64,000 bases of DNA from Haloglomus halophilum (GTDB taxonomy: Archaea > Halobacteriota > Halobacteria > Halobacteriales > Haloarculaceae): assembly GCF_024298885.1 (NCBI RefSeq), contig NZ_CP101166.1, positions 4,029,149-4,093,148 of the forward strand, read 5' to 3'. This document shows positions 44,229 through 53,652 of this stretch, piece by piece. The translations under genes were made by a program, and so were the position numbers. The notes under the pieces were generated by a model. It did not search any database. It was not told the DNA's origin and was given only the letters and a program-made list of their open reading frames with translations. Every line of letters starts with the position of its first letter. Within the stretch, counting starts at the first letter, position 1.

Positions 44229-47159
44229 ATGGAACGACGCGAGTTCACGAAGCTGCTCGGTGGGCTGGCCGGGACGGGGCTGGCCGGGACGGCCTCGGCC
44301 GAGACCGACGGTTTCGCCCCGAACCTCCAGGAGGACCCGCTGGAACAGATCGAGATCCTGACGACGGAGTACAACGAGAGCCACATCTACGGCGACAGCG
44401 TCTACGCGCTGGGCTACGGCAACGGCTACGTGCAGGCGCGCGACCGGCTGTTCCTGCTGGATGCCGTCCGACATATCGGCTACGGCAACAGCGCACAGGT
44501 ACTGGGGCCGGCACAGCTCTCCTCGGACATCCAGGTCCGGCGGGACCTCTACAACCCCGACGAGATCCGGCGCCAGTGGGAGAACGCCTCCCAGACCATC
44601 AAGGAGGCCGTCCGTGGCTACACGGACGGCGTCAACCGGCGGATGACGGAGATGGCGGCGGCGGGCGAGCTGCCGGGCATCTTCGCCGCGCTGGGGCACG
44701 CCCCGGAGCCGTGGAAGCCCGAGGACACCGTGGCGGCCATCAACTACCTCATCGGCTTCTTCGGCGTCAGCGGCGGGAGCGAACTCGGCAACGCGAAGAG
44801 CCTCGCGAGACTCAAGCAGAACCTGGGTGACGAGCGCGAGGCGTTCGAGGCCTACGGCGACCTCAACTGGCTGGAGACGACCGACGACCACTTCACCAGT
44901 ATCGCGCCGGGCGACGAGGACTACGACCCGGACCTCGTCGAGACGGTGCCGGACTACGAGGACGTCCCACAGGAGCAGCTCGATCTGGTCGACGCCGCGC
45001 TGGGGGCCGAAACCTGGGGCATCGAGACCGACCTCAGAATCCCCCCGGACGTGCAGAACGGCATCCGCTCGGGCCAGGGCCTGATGACCGGGTTCAAGTG
45101 GGGCTCGAACGCGTACGTCTTCAGCGGCGAGCTGACGGAGACGGGGACGCCGATGCTGGGGGGCGGGCCGCAGATGGGCTTCTTCAAGCCGCCGATCCCG
45201 TACGAGATCGGCCTGCACGGCGCCGGCTTCGACATGACCGGGATGGGCGTCGTCGGGGCGCCCGCGCTGGTCATCGGCCGGACGGACACGCTCGCGTGGA
45301 CGGTCACCTCCGGGCGGGACGACCAGGTCGACACCATCGCGGTCGAACTCGACCCCGAGGACAAGCACCGCTACAAGTGGGACGGGGAGTGGTACGAGAT
45401 GTCGACCGAGACGGTCGTCCACAGGGCCAACCCCGCGGGTGCGGTCCTCACGGGCGGCTCGGGGACGCGAGTCGTGGAGCAGGAGGTGGCCCGGGTCGAG
45501 CAGGACGGTGCCTCGATGCCCGTCGTCGCGTGGAACCCCGACGAGAACGTCGCCTGGTGCCAGCGGACGACAACGCGGGGCGACGAGCTGGAGGGTGCGT
45601 TCGCGTGGGCAGAACTCGGCCGCTCCGACGACCTGGAGGACTTCGAGCACCGCCTCTCGGAGTTCCCGTTCACCTTCAACTTCCACGTCGTCGAGTACGA
45701 GGAGGACGACCAGGGTAACGTCGAGCGCGAGAACATCGCGTACATCCACACCGGAAAGATTCCCGAGCGCTTCGACGGCCGGGACTACCGGCTCCCGGCG
45801 ACGCCGGAGACCCACGAGTGGACGGCCACCTACTCCGGGACCGGTCTCGGGACGACCGACCGCAACTCCTCGCGTGGCTACTACGTCAACTGGAACAACG
45901 GCCCGGCAGCGGGCTGGCGGGCTGGGGACGGCGAGCAGAACTGGGGCTCGCGACACCGCGTCGAGACCCAGAACCACTTCATCCGAGAGAAGCTCGATAT
46001 CCCGGATGGGGTGCCAGTCGGCAAGGAGAAGGCCGAACAGGCACGCTCGACCGTCTCGCTCGAGGACGTCCGCGACATCGAGTACCAGTCCGCGAAGCAC
46101 GACGCCACCGCGCAGGTGTCGGCGCCGTACCTCCGCGACGCCGCGGCCGACGCCGACGACCTGCAGGACGTGGCCGACGTGTTGACCGAGTGGCTCGACG
46201 ACTTCTGCTCGTGGAAGGACCTGACCGACGACGACCGGATGGACTACCCGGGGCACTCGGTGTTCATCCGGGCCCGGAGGAAGCTCCAGCAGCGCGTCTT
46301 CGACGACGAACTCGACGGCGAGCAGGGGGCGCTGAACCTGCGGCCGGTGACGAGCCGGCACGCCTCGGACTCGGGCAACGCGACCAGCGACGTGACGTTC
46401 ATCGACGCGCTGGCGGGCGACACCACCCACGACTGGTTCGCGACAGCGAGTAACGACGGTCTCGCCACGTTCGACCCCGAGCGCCGCGACGAGGTCATCC
46501 GGGGCGTGCTGCGTGAGGTGAAGGCCGAACTCCGCGAGGACTACGGCTCCGACCCGGCCGACTGGCGGGACGACATCCTCGAGAGCAAGTTCCTCTCCAT
46601 CGGCGCCTCGAACCAGACGGTCATCGATATCCAGAACCGCTCCTCGTACAACCAGGCCATCGACATGGGCTTCGCGCTGAGCGACGACACCCAGACCTGG
46701 CAGGACAACGCCCAGGACGTGCTGCCGCCGGGGCAGTCCGGCCACCAGAACGCACAGGAGCTCGCCCAGACCCAGGCCACCGGCGAGGAACCCGAGCGGC
46801 TCCACGACCAGCTGGAGTTCTACGTGAACAACGGGGAGTACAAGCCCCACCCGCACACGCGCAAACAGGTCGAGGACGTGGCGGTCGAGTCGACGACGGT
46901 CCGGGTCACCCCGGAGCACGACTACACGCCGGTCGTTCCGGCGGCACCGCGGCCCCTCCCGATGCCCATCAGCGTCCCGAACCCCGACGCACCGTCGCCC
47001 GGTGACGCCCCCGAGCCGCCGGAGGGTGGCGTGCCCTCCCCCACGTCCACGGACGGAGATGGCGGCAGCGATGCGACCGATACTGCCAGCGACGTGACCG
47101 ATGCGGTTGACCGACCTACTGGCCACGTCACTGACGACGACCTGGACGACCTGCTGTAG
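44229..47159 (+). CDS. Tat-exported penicillin-acylase-family hydrolase, copy 2
   Basis: This 976-residue paralogue of the previous gene has a twin-arginine-like signal (MERREFTKLLGG), the YGNGYVQARDRLFLLD segment, and the nucleophile Ser293 in FKWG|SNAYVF with PMLGGGPQMGFFKPP after it. It aligns with copy 1 along nearly its whole length but lacks the Arg/Gly insertion. A Pro/Asp/Ser tail ends the protein. The 120-base gap between the copies contains AT-rich TATA-like sequences (CAATAAAC, CTCTAAAG), so it may be separately transcribed. The substrate is unknown. Confidence 0.88.
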   Translation: MERREFTKLLGGLAGTGLAGTASAETDGFAPNLQEDPLEQIEILTTEYNESHIYGDSVYALGYGNGYVQARDRLFLLDAVRHIGYGNSAQVLGPAQLSSDIQVRRDLYNPDEIRRQWENASQTIKEAVRGYTDGVNRRMTEMAAAGELPGIFAALGHAPEPWKPEDTVAAINYLIGFFGVSGGSELGNAKSLARLKQNLGDEREAFEAYGDLNWLETTDDHFTSIAPGDEDYDPDLVETVPDYEDVPQEQLDLVDAALGAETWGIETDLRIPPDVQNGIRSGQGLMTGFKWGSNAYVFSGELTETGTPMLGGGPQMGFFKPPIPYEIGLHGAGFDMTGMGVVGAPALVIGRTDTLAWTVTSGRDDQVDTIAVELDPEDKHRYKWDGEWYEMSTETVVHRANPAGAVLTGGSGTRVVEQEVARVEQDGASMPVVAWNPDENVAWCQRTTTRGDELEGAFAWAELGRSDDLEDFEHRLSEFPFTFNFHVVEYEEDDQGNVERENIAYIHTGKIPERFDGRDYRLPATPETHEWTATYSGTGLGTTDRNSSRGYYVNWNNGPAAGWRAGDGEQNWGSRHRVETQNHFIREKLDIPDGVPVGKEKAEQARSTVSLEDVRDIEYQSAKHDATAQVSAPYLRDAAADADDLQDVADVLTEWLDDFCSWKDLTDDDRMDYPGHSVFIRARRKLQQRVFDDELDGEQGALNLRPVTSRHASDSGNATSDVTFIDALAGDTTHDWFATASNDGLATFDPERRDEVIRGVLREVKAELREDYGSDPADWRDDILESKFLSIGASNQTVIDIQNRSSYNQAIDMGFALSDDTQTWQDNAQDVLPPGQSGHQNAQELAQTQATGEEPERLHDQLEFYVNNGEYKPHPHTRKQVEDVAVESTTVRVTPEHDYTPVVPAAPRPLPMPISVPNPDAPSPGDAPEPPEGGVPSPTSTDGDGGSDATDTASDVTDAVDRPTGHVTDDDLDDLL

Positions 47160-47240
47160 GACGGCCAGAGGAGGCGAATTTCCCGGACATCCCACGTATA
47201 ACCGCAAGGGAGAGCTACCGAGAGAGGTTCGGCAGCCCCC

Positions 47241-48239
47241 TCAATGAAGCTCGACATCCCGAAATTCGAACCGGGCGCCGTCTTCACGCCCATCGGTGAC
47301 CGTGATGGTCCAGTCGTGGGCCTCGGCGATCTCCTTGACGATGGCGAGTCCGAGGCCGACGCCGCGCTTACCCTCCGACCGGGTGGGAGAGAACACCGCT
47401 TCGCGCTCCCCGGGGGGGATACCGGGACCGTCGTCCTCGACGAAGAATCCCTTGCCGTCCGCGAGCGCTCCGATAGTGATGGTGGGGTCACCGTCCTCGC
47501 TGGCGTGTTCGACCGCGTTGCGGATGAGGTTCTCGAGGAGCTGCTGGAGCCGGCTCCCGTCGGCCAGGAGGTCGAGGTCGGACTCGACGGTGACCGTGGC
47601 CTCGCCGGTCGCGACCGTCTCGCGGGCGGCGGTCCCGACCGCCATCAGCGACACCGGCGCCATCGCGTCCACCGCCTGTCCCTCGCGGGCCAGTCGGAGC
47701 AGGTCGTCGACGAGGATTGACATCCGTTCCAGCGAGCTCTCGACCAGCTCCAGCTCGTCGCGGTCGATATCCTCCTGCAGGATGTCGACGTAGCCTTTCG
47801 CGACGTTGAGCGGGTTCCGCAGGTCGTGGCTGACGACGCCGGTGAACGCCTCCAGCCGCTCGTTCTGTTCGCTGAGCTCCTGTTCGCGCTGTTTCAGCTC
47901 GGAGATGTCCTGAATGGTTCCGAAGTGGTAGGGGGTGCCCTCGATGCGCCGTCGCGTCGTCACCGCCGAGACCGGCACACAGGTGTCCCCGTATTCGTGG
48001 ACCGTCTCCACCGCACGGGTCTCGCCGTCCGCGAACGAGTTCCAGTACTCGTCGAACCGCTCCGCCTCGAACTCCGGGACGACCGCCCAGATTGGCGTCC
48101 CGGTGAGCGTGTCCACATCGGTCCCGAGCAGGTCCGCGTAGGCCGCGTTGACGTAGCGGTAGCAGCCGTCATCGCCGTAGATGGCGACACCGACGCCCAC
48201 GGAGGCGACCATCTCTTCGAACAGCTGCGACCGGTCCAT
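47241..48239 (-). CDS. PAS-domain sensor histidine kinase
   Basis: This 332-residue cytoplasmic kinase has a PAS domain at residues 5-115 (YRYVNAAYADLLG, FGTIQDISELKQRE), a HisKA domain with His138 in VVSHDLRNPL, and an ATPase domain with LLENLIRNAVEHA (N box), EDDGPGIPP (G1) and GVGLGLAIVKEIAEAH (G2). No membrane segment is visible, so it probably senses a cytoplasmic or membrane-delivered signal. No response regulator gene is next to it. Confidence 0.92.
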   Translation of the reverse strand: MDRSQLFEEMVASVGVGVAIYGDDGCYRYVNAAYADLLGTDVDTLTGTPIWAVVPEFEAERFDEYWNSFADGETRAVETVHEYGDTCVPVSAVTTRRRIEGTPYHFGTIQDISELKQREQELSEQNERLEAFTGVVSHDLRNPLNVAKGYVDILQEDIDRDELELVESSLERMSILVDDLLRLAREGQAVDAMAPVSLMAVGTAARETVATGEATVTVESDLDLLADGSRLQQLLENLIRNAVEHASEDGDPTITIGALADGKGFFVEDDGPGIPPGEREAVFSPTRSEGKRGVGLGLAIVKEIAEAHDWTITVTDGREDGARFEFRDVELH

Positions 48240-48319
48240 ACGGCTAATCGGGGGCCATCGGGGAAAAACCAGTCGGCCATTTCACCGCTGGTCCTGGCTG
48301 AGCGAGTGGGGTGGCGGGG

Positions 48320-48910
48320 TCAGTCGGCTGCGACCGGCTCGCCGTGCTGGATGTCGGTCCCCAGTACGTCGAGGAACTGGGCGATCCACTCCGGGTGGTC
48401 GGGCCACGCCTGCCCTGTCACCAGGTTGCGGTCGGTGACGACGCCGTCGACCCACGAACAGCCCGCGGCCTCGACCTCGGCCCGTACCGCCGGATACGCG
48501 GTCATCTCGTAGCCGTCGAGGACGCCCGCAGCCGCGAGAATCTGGGGGCCGTGACACAGTGCCGCGACCGGCTTCTCCGCCTCGAAGAAGTGCCGGACCG
48601 TATCGAGGACGGCGTCGTACGTCCGGAGGTACTCCGGGGCGCGCCCGCCCGGGACGACGAGGCCGTCGTACTCGGCCGGGTCCACCTCGCTCATCGTCGC
48701 GGTGACCTCGAAGTCGTGGCCACGCTCCTCCAGGTACGTCTGGTCGCCACGGAAGTCGTGGATGGCGGTCTTGACGCTGTCCCCGGCATCCTTCTCCGGG
48801 CAGACGGCGTGGACCTCGTGGCCGACGGCCTGCAGGGCCTGGAACGGGACCATGACCTCGTAGTCCTCGACGAAGTCGCCGACGATCATCAGGAGCTGTT
48901 TTCCTGTCAT
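48320..48910 (-). CDS. DJ-1/PfpI-family protein
   Basis: The ATG at 48910 gives 196 residues. The nucleophile elbow is Cys119-His120 in AALCHGPQ, with a preceding DGLVVPGGR strand and an early acidic residue in FVEDYE. This matches PfpI/DJ-1 proteins, some of which are deglycases, chaperones or peptidases. An upstream extension in the same frame to 49024 is not supported because it lacks family similarity. Confidence 0.88.
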   Translation of the reverse strand: MTGKQLLMIVGDFVEDYEVMVPFQALQAVGHEVHAVCPEKDAGDSVKTAIHDFRGDQTYLEERGHDFEVTATMSEVDPAEYDGLVVPGGRAPEYLRTYDAVLDTVRHFFEAEKPVAALCHGPQILAAAGVLDGYEMTAYPAVRAEVEAAGCSWVDGVVTDRNLVTGQAWPDHPEWIAQFLDVLGTDIQHGEPVAAD

Positions 48911-49095
48911 GTGTGAACACGCACCGTGTGGTGCGTCCGATGCATGGGCCGGAGCGGACATAGTTCTTGACCCCGCCAAGAGGACACGAGGAGAGGCCGG
49001 CCACATCGGGGGTGTCCGGAGCATAGCTGCAGTTGCTGCTCCACCGTTCGATGTCTTTCAACGGTTGTCCGGATAGTGCGAGCCGTGGCGCGACC

Positions 49096-49974
49096 CTACT
49101 CCACGGCCTCGTCGGGGACGCCGGGCGTCACGCGTGGCGACCGGATGTCGTGTTCGGCGAATGCGGCGAGCGCACGGTCGGTCACGTCCGTCTCGAAGGC
49201 GAACTCGTTGCGGAGGTCGTCGACGTAGGCCTTCCCGGTCACGGTCCGGTAGTGGAGGTCGTCGGTGACCCGGACCGTCACCGGGTGGTCCTCGGTGACG
49301 TAGACGTACTGGGAGGTCTCCATCGCCTCGCGGACGATGCGGCGCGCGACCCGGACGTCGGCGGCGGGGTCGAGGTAGAACTCGACGGTGACGAGCATCT
49401 CCGCGGCGCCGTCGTTCGCGTTGGCGATGGACTCGTTGAAGAAGAGGTAGTTGGGGACGGTGATGGCGGTGTCGTCCGGCGTGACGAGCGTGGTCGAGCG
49501 GATGCCGATGTCGGTGACCTCACCGTAGTGCTCGCCGACGGCGATCTTGTCGCCGATGCGGTACGGCCGCTCCGCGACGAGCACGAGCCCGCCGAACAGG
49601 TCCGCCATGAGGTCCTTGAGGCCGAGCCCGAGCGCGGCACCCAGCAGGCCCGAGAAGGCCACGAGCTGGGCGCTGCTCAGGTCGAACACGCCGCGGAAGA
49701 CGAGCCAGACCGCCCCGCCGTAGACGCCGACCTTGACCACGGGGATGAGCAGCGTCACACGGAACCGCTGGGTGGTGAGCCGGTCGGCCAGCCCGTTCAG
49801 GACCGCGCTCGTGGCGCGGGCGACGACGTACGCCAGCACCAGCACCGCGAGCGCGTTGAGGACCGTCTGGAGGGTGACGGGACTGGCCTCGCTCACCTCC
49901 GAGCCGCTCAGCCCGCCCGTCTGCGCGACGACCAGTGCCCGGGCACCCGCCCACGCGACGGGAGCGCTCACCAC
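49096..49974 (-). CDS. MscS-family mechanosensitive channel
   Basis: This 292-residue protein starts at GTG 49974 and has three hydrophobic segments, the third of which (LVAFSGLLGAALGLGLKDLMADLFGG, around residues 105-130) is the pore-lining helix. It continues into the cytoplasmic beta domain with YRIGDKI and IGIRSTTLVTPDDT. Such channels release solutes on osmotic downshift, relevant in a halophile. Its first codons overlap the end of the upstream P-loop-like gene by seven bases. Confidence 0.9.
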   Translation of the reverse strand: MVSAPVAWAGARALVVAQTGGLSGSEVSEASPVTLQTVLNALAVLVLAYVVARATSAVLNGLADRLTTQRFRVTLLIPVVKVGVYGGAVWLVFRGVFDLSSAQLVAFSGLLGAALGLGLKDLMADLFGGLVLVAERPYRIGDKIAVGEHYGEVTDIGIRSTTLVTPDDTAITVPNYLFFNESIANANDGAAEMLVTVEFYLDPAADVRVARRIVREAMETSQYVYVTEDHPVTVRVTDDLHYRTVTGKAYVDDLRNEFAFETDVTDRALAAFAEHDIRSPRVTPGVPDEAVE

Positions 49975-51002
49975 AGCAACCGCCTCCCCCGGAGGTACTC
50001 GGCGGCGGGGTGCAACGCCGTCGGTTCGACCCAGGCGATGTCGTCGGAGAGTGACACGAGGTCGCGGTCCGCCAGGAACGTGAGCGACCGTCTGACCTGC
50101 ACCTCCGGCAGCGCCGCGGCCAGCACCTCCCGGTCGACGGCGCCGTTGGTCAGTACGAGCAGCAGCACGAACCCCGCGTCGTCGTCGAGGTCGAGGCTCC
50201 GGTCCAGTGCCTCCACCGAGGCCGGCGTGATGGTGCCGTCCTCGACGCTGCGCTCCCAGAGCGCCACCGCCACGCCCGGGTTCCCCTCGGAGAGCCGGGT
50301 CAGCCGCTCGAAGACGACCGCCTCCACCTCACCCACGTCCTCCTCGGCGCGGGCGGTGAGGTAGGAGAGGTTCAGCGTCGGGACGGTCACCTCGACGCCG
50401 ACCGAGCGCGTGAGCGACAGCGTCCGACGCTCGAAGTCCAGCGTCTTCACCCGGCCGAACGCCTCCGTCGACTCGAACGCCGGCAGGTCCGGGCCGTACG
50501 TCGCGTGGATGAGGTCACGGACGCCGCCCGCGTCGAGCGCCGGCAGCCGGACCACGACGGGGAACGCCGCGTCGACATCGCGGGTCGCACGGAGGTAGTC
50601 CCAGGCGTAGCGGTTCCACCCGGTGACGAACATCGCGTCGCTGTCGGTCACGCGGTCGATGAACCGCTCCAGCGGGTCGAACCCGCCGACGCGACGGGTG
50701 TAGAGGTAGTGGCAGCCGTCGACCACGACCGCCTCGCTGTCGGGCGCCGGGGCCTCGTCGGGGTCGACAACGAGGCCGTCGAACGACCGACGCTCGGCGG
50801 CCGCGCCCAGGTACTCCTCGGCGTAGGCCAGCAGCCCCGCGCGCCCGGCGAACGGCTCGGCGACGACCGCCACGTTCGAGCGCTCCCCCTCCAGGTGGCC
50901 GCCGACCGCCTCCTCGAGCGCGTCGAACTGCGCGCCGAGTCCGGCTTCCCGGAGCGCCGCCACGGGGAGGTCCGGAACCGCATCCTCGACCACCCCTCTC
51001 AT
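49968..51002 (-). CDS. Degenerate P-loop (AAA/STAND-like) protein overlapping mscS
   Basis: This 344-residue protein has a P-loop-like region VVAEPFAGRAGLL at residues 47-58 that lacks the Gly-Lys-Ser/Thr of a true Walker A, and VVVDGCHYLY in the Walker B place. Later, LSEGNPGVAVALWERSV and a winged-helix-like C terminus (LVLTNGAVDREVLAAAL, then LADRDLVSL) give an AAA/STAND outline. It ends seven bases inside mscS. It may regulate the channel or have lost ATP binding (inference). Confidence 0.7.
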   Translation of the reverse strand: MRGVVEDAVPDLPVAALREAGLGAQFDALEEAVGGHLEGERSNVAVVAEPFAGRAGLLAYAEEYLGAAAERRSFDGLVVDPDEAPAPDSEAVVVDGCHYLYTRRVGGFDPLERFIDRVTDSDAMFVTGWNRYAWDYLRATRDVDAAFPVVVRLPALDAGGVRDLIHATYGPDLPAFESTEAFGRVKTLDFERRTLSLTRSVGVEVTVPTLNLSYLTARAEEDVGEVEAVVFERLTRLSEGNPGVAVALWERSVEDGTITPASVEALDRSLDLDDDAGFVLLLVLTNGAVDREVLAAALPEVQVRRSLTFLADRDLVSLSDDIAWVEPTALHPAAEYLRGRRLLW

Positions 51003-51252
51003 GGCTGTCCACCCCCGACAGCCCGTGACACCCCAGCGTCCATACCCTCCTGCGGGCCCCGCGGTGACTTCCGTGTTTCCCCGACTCGGTCGGGAACGCC
51101 GTGCAGCCGCCCGACCGTCACCGCCCGCCGAGCCCCCACACCGCAACCTCCCCACGGAAGCCTCTCCACCGCCAGCCATCCCGTCACCAGCCTCCCAACC
51201 GCCAGCCGCCGCACCGCCACGCCTTTGCCGCCGACGCGCCCGAGGTCGGCGT

Positions 51253-52029
51253 ATGCAGGTGACGTTCCTCGGAACCGGGAGCGCGATGCCGACCGGCGAG
51301 CGGATGCAGACGGGACTGCTCGTCGAGGGCGACGGCGAGGCGGGCCCGCTGCTCGTCGACTGTGGCAGCGGCGCGCTCCACTCGCTGGCCGCCACCGAAA
51401 CGGGCTACGAGGGCGTCGATACGGTCCTCCTGACCCACCACCACCTCGACCACGTCGCGGACCTCCTCCCGCTGATGAAGGCCCGCTGGCTGGCGGGCGC
51501 CGAGTCGCTCCGTGTCGTCGGACCACCCGGGACAGGGGAACTCGTCGAGGGCCTGCTCGATGTCCACGACTACATGCAGGACCGCCTCGACCTCCGGCTC
51601 CGCGAGGTGACACCCGACGAGGCCCCCTTCGACCTCGCGGGCTTCTCGGTGGACGCGATGGAGACCGTCCACTCGATGTACTGTCACGCGTACCGGTTCA
51701 CGCCCGCAGACGCGGCCGCGGGCGACGACGCGCCCGTCTTCACCTTCTCGGGGGACTCCGAGGAGACCGACCGCCTCGCGCGCTTCGCGGACGGCTCGGA
51801 CGTGTTCGTCCACGACTGCTCGTTCCCCGACGAGGTCGACGTGGACAACCACCCCACGCCCAGCGCACTCGGGCAGGTCCTGGCGGGCCACGACTACGGC
51901 ACGGTCTACCTGACCCATCTCTACCCGCACACGGTCGGGAAGGAGTCCGAGATGCTCGATTCACTGGAGCAGCACTACGACGGGGAGGTGCGGTTCGCGG
52001 AGGACGGCCTGGTGGTCGAGGTGGAGTAG
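51253..52029 (+). CDS. MBL-fold metallo-hydrolase (RNase Z-like)
   Basis: The ATG at 51253 gives MQVTFLGTGSAMPT, the classic RNase Z-like start. The 258-residue protein has the zinc motif HHHLDH at 62-67 with DCGSG just before, a further His in VHSMYCHAYRF, and FSGDSEE and LTHLYPH later. These fit a binuclear-zinc phosphodiesterase or related hydrolase. The tRNA 3' processing arm of RNase Z is not evident, so a specific tRNA role is not claimed. Confidence 0.88.
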   Translation: MQVTFLGTGSAMPTGERMQTGLLVEGDGEAGPLLVDCGSGALHSLAATETGYEGVDTVLLTHHHLDHVADLLPLMKARWLAGAESLRVVGPPGTGELVEGLLDVHDYMQDRLDLRLREVTPDEAPFDLAGFSVDAMETVHSMYCHAYRFTPADAAAGDDAPVFTFSGDSEETDRLARFADGSDVFVHDCSFPDEVDVDNHPTPSALGQVLAGHDYGTVYLTHLYPHTVGKESEMLDSLEQHYDGEVRFAEDGLVVEVE

Positions 52030-52122
52030 CTGCACGCCAGTCGCTCTCCGAAAGCGGGTGTCGTCCCCGAGTGCGTCTGCCGCCATCCGAAACCATTTGT
52101 CGAAGTGGTCGCAGGACGAGCC

Positions 52123-52479
52123 ATGGGGCGGGTTACTGTCAACTGTCCGTACTGTGGGGAGACCGCACACGCGACCGTGCCGAACAACGCCGACTTCTAC
52201 TCCGCGCGGAAGAACTCGAAGCAGGGGGACGCGCGGTCGACATCGAGGTGTCGGCACTGCGACCGCTGGTTCCGGTCGAACTACGAGTTCAACTCGCGCT
52301 CGTCGGATTCGGTCGAGACGGTCACGTGTCCGAACTGCGGGGTTCCGGTCGACGTGAATGTTCCCCCGAACGCTTCCTTCTACTCGACCCGGATGGAGAC
52401 GAAACAGGCAGACGCGCGGTCGACGGTCAGCTGTCCGAGCTGCGACGACTGGTTCCGCTTCAACTACATGCTGGACTGA
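52123..52479 (+). CDS. Duplicated zinc-ribbon protein
   Basis: The ATG at 52123 is used in preference to a GTG at 52105. The 118-residue protein is two copies of one unit of about 55 residues, each with CPxC...CxxC and a shared ADFYSARK or ASFYSTRM segment and a final DRWFRSNYEF or DDWFRFNYML. The four Cys pairs would bind two zinc ions. No catalytic residues are visible; nucleic-acid or protein binding is the usual role of such ribbons. Confidence 0.8.
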   Translation: MGRVTVNCPYCGETAHATVPNNADFYSARKNSKQGDARSTSRCRHCDRWFRSNYEFNSRSSDSVETVTCPNCGVPVDVNVPPNASFYSTRMETKQADARSTVSCPSCDDWFRFNYMLD

Positions 52480-52487
52480 GCCGGAGC

Positions 52488-53555
52488 TCAGTCGATGCGG
52501 TACCGCAACAGCGCCGCGACGCCGCCGAGGTTCTTCAGTTGCTGGCCGGGGTCGAACTCGTTGGAGAACACCGTCACCTCGCCACCCTTCTGTTCGACCG
52601 TCTCCACGAGGTCGTTGGCGTCGACGTCCCAGTCGCCCTCGCCGGCGCGCTCGGCGCGGAGGCGTTCGTCGAGGATGAGCAGTTCGTCGATGGCGCCGAA
52701 CTCGGCGGCCTCCATCACGCCCTCGATGCCGTAGGCGGCCTCGTGGCCCTGTGCGATGCGCTCCATCAGCTCATCGATGTACTCGGCCTCCTCGGCGATG
52801 CGGGTCTCGGCCTGCACCTCGTCGACGGCACCGCGCTTGAGCACCTCGTGGACACCGCGGTCACCGACGCCGGCGGTGTCGACCGTCGTGATGAGCTCCG
52901 CGACATCCGGCGCCTCCTCCTCGATGTACTCCAGGGCGTCCTGTTTGGTGAATCCGGGGCCGGCGAGGATGATGGCGTCCACGTCCATCCGCGCGAGCAC
53001 GTCGGTCAACTCGGCGAACAGCTGGGTGCGCGGCTGGGCGTACTCGCCCTTGCCCGTGGTCGCCGTGATGCCGGCGCGCTCCTCGACGCCGTACTGCGCG
53101 ACGGTGTGGACGTACGCCTCCCCCTCCTCGACCGTTGCGATGGCCACGTCCGGGTTCTCGGCGGCCTCGACGGCCTCTTGCAGCCGTTCGAGCTGGTCGG
53201 TCTTCCAGCGCTTGGTTATCTCGATCTCCGTCAGTTCCTCCACGTTCAGGGTGTGGTGGAGCCCGAGCTGGTCCTCGCGCGAGCAGTCGACGATCTCGCC
53301 CCCGATGCGGAGCCGGTTGGCGAACTTCGCGAACTCCGTGGTCTCGACCGCGATGGTGACGTACATGTGCTCGCGCTCGCCACCGGTGTCGCGCATCTGG
53401 TCGTCGTTGCGCTGGATGCGGCGGGTCGTGTCGCCCCCGACCTCGTCGCCCGGCTCGATGATGTAGGTCAGGTGCCACAGGTCGTCCAGACTCTCGGGGA
53501 CCACCTCGATCTTCTCTCGCCCCTCGCCGACGGCGTGGCGGTCCTGGATTCGCAT
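52488..53555 (-). CDS. pelA: mRNA surveillance protein Pelota
   Basis: Pelota/Dom34 recognises stalled ribosomes and, with an aIF2/EF1-type GTPase partner and ABCE1, dissociates them. The 355-residue protein has the three eRF1-like domains: an N-terminal Sm-like fold ([16 protein letters not shown]), a middle domain ([17 protein letters not shown]) and a C-terminal part ending [25 protein letters not shown]. The GGQ of a release factor is absent, as expected for Pelota. The ATG at 53555 starts MRIQDRH. Confidence 0.94.
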   Translation of the reverse strand: MRIQDRHAVGEGREKIEVVPESLDDLWHLTYIIEPGDEVGGDTTRRIQRNDDQMRDTGGEREHMYVTIAVETTEFAKFANRLRIGGEIVDCSREDQLGLHHTLNVEELTEIEITKRWKTDQLERLQEAVEAAENPDVAIATVEEGEAYVHTVAQYGVEERAGITATTGKGEYAQPRTQLFAELTDVLARMDVDAIILAGPGFTKQDALEYIEEEAPDVAELITTVDTAGVGDRGVHEVLKRGAVDEVQAETRIAEEAEYIDELMERIAQGHEAAYGIEGVMEAAEFGAIDELLILDERLRAERAGEGDWDVDANDLVETVEQKGGEVTVFSNEFDPGQQLKNLGGVAALLRYRID

Positions 53556-53652
53556 ACCCGGACTCGGCGGGCCGGGCGCAAAGACCCTGCCGTTCCCGGC
53601 CGCCGGGCGGCGCCAGCCTTTATCAGCCGGCTGGCCGCAGACCGAGCACGAG

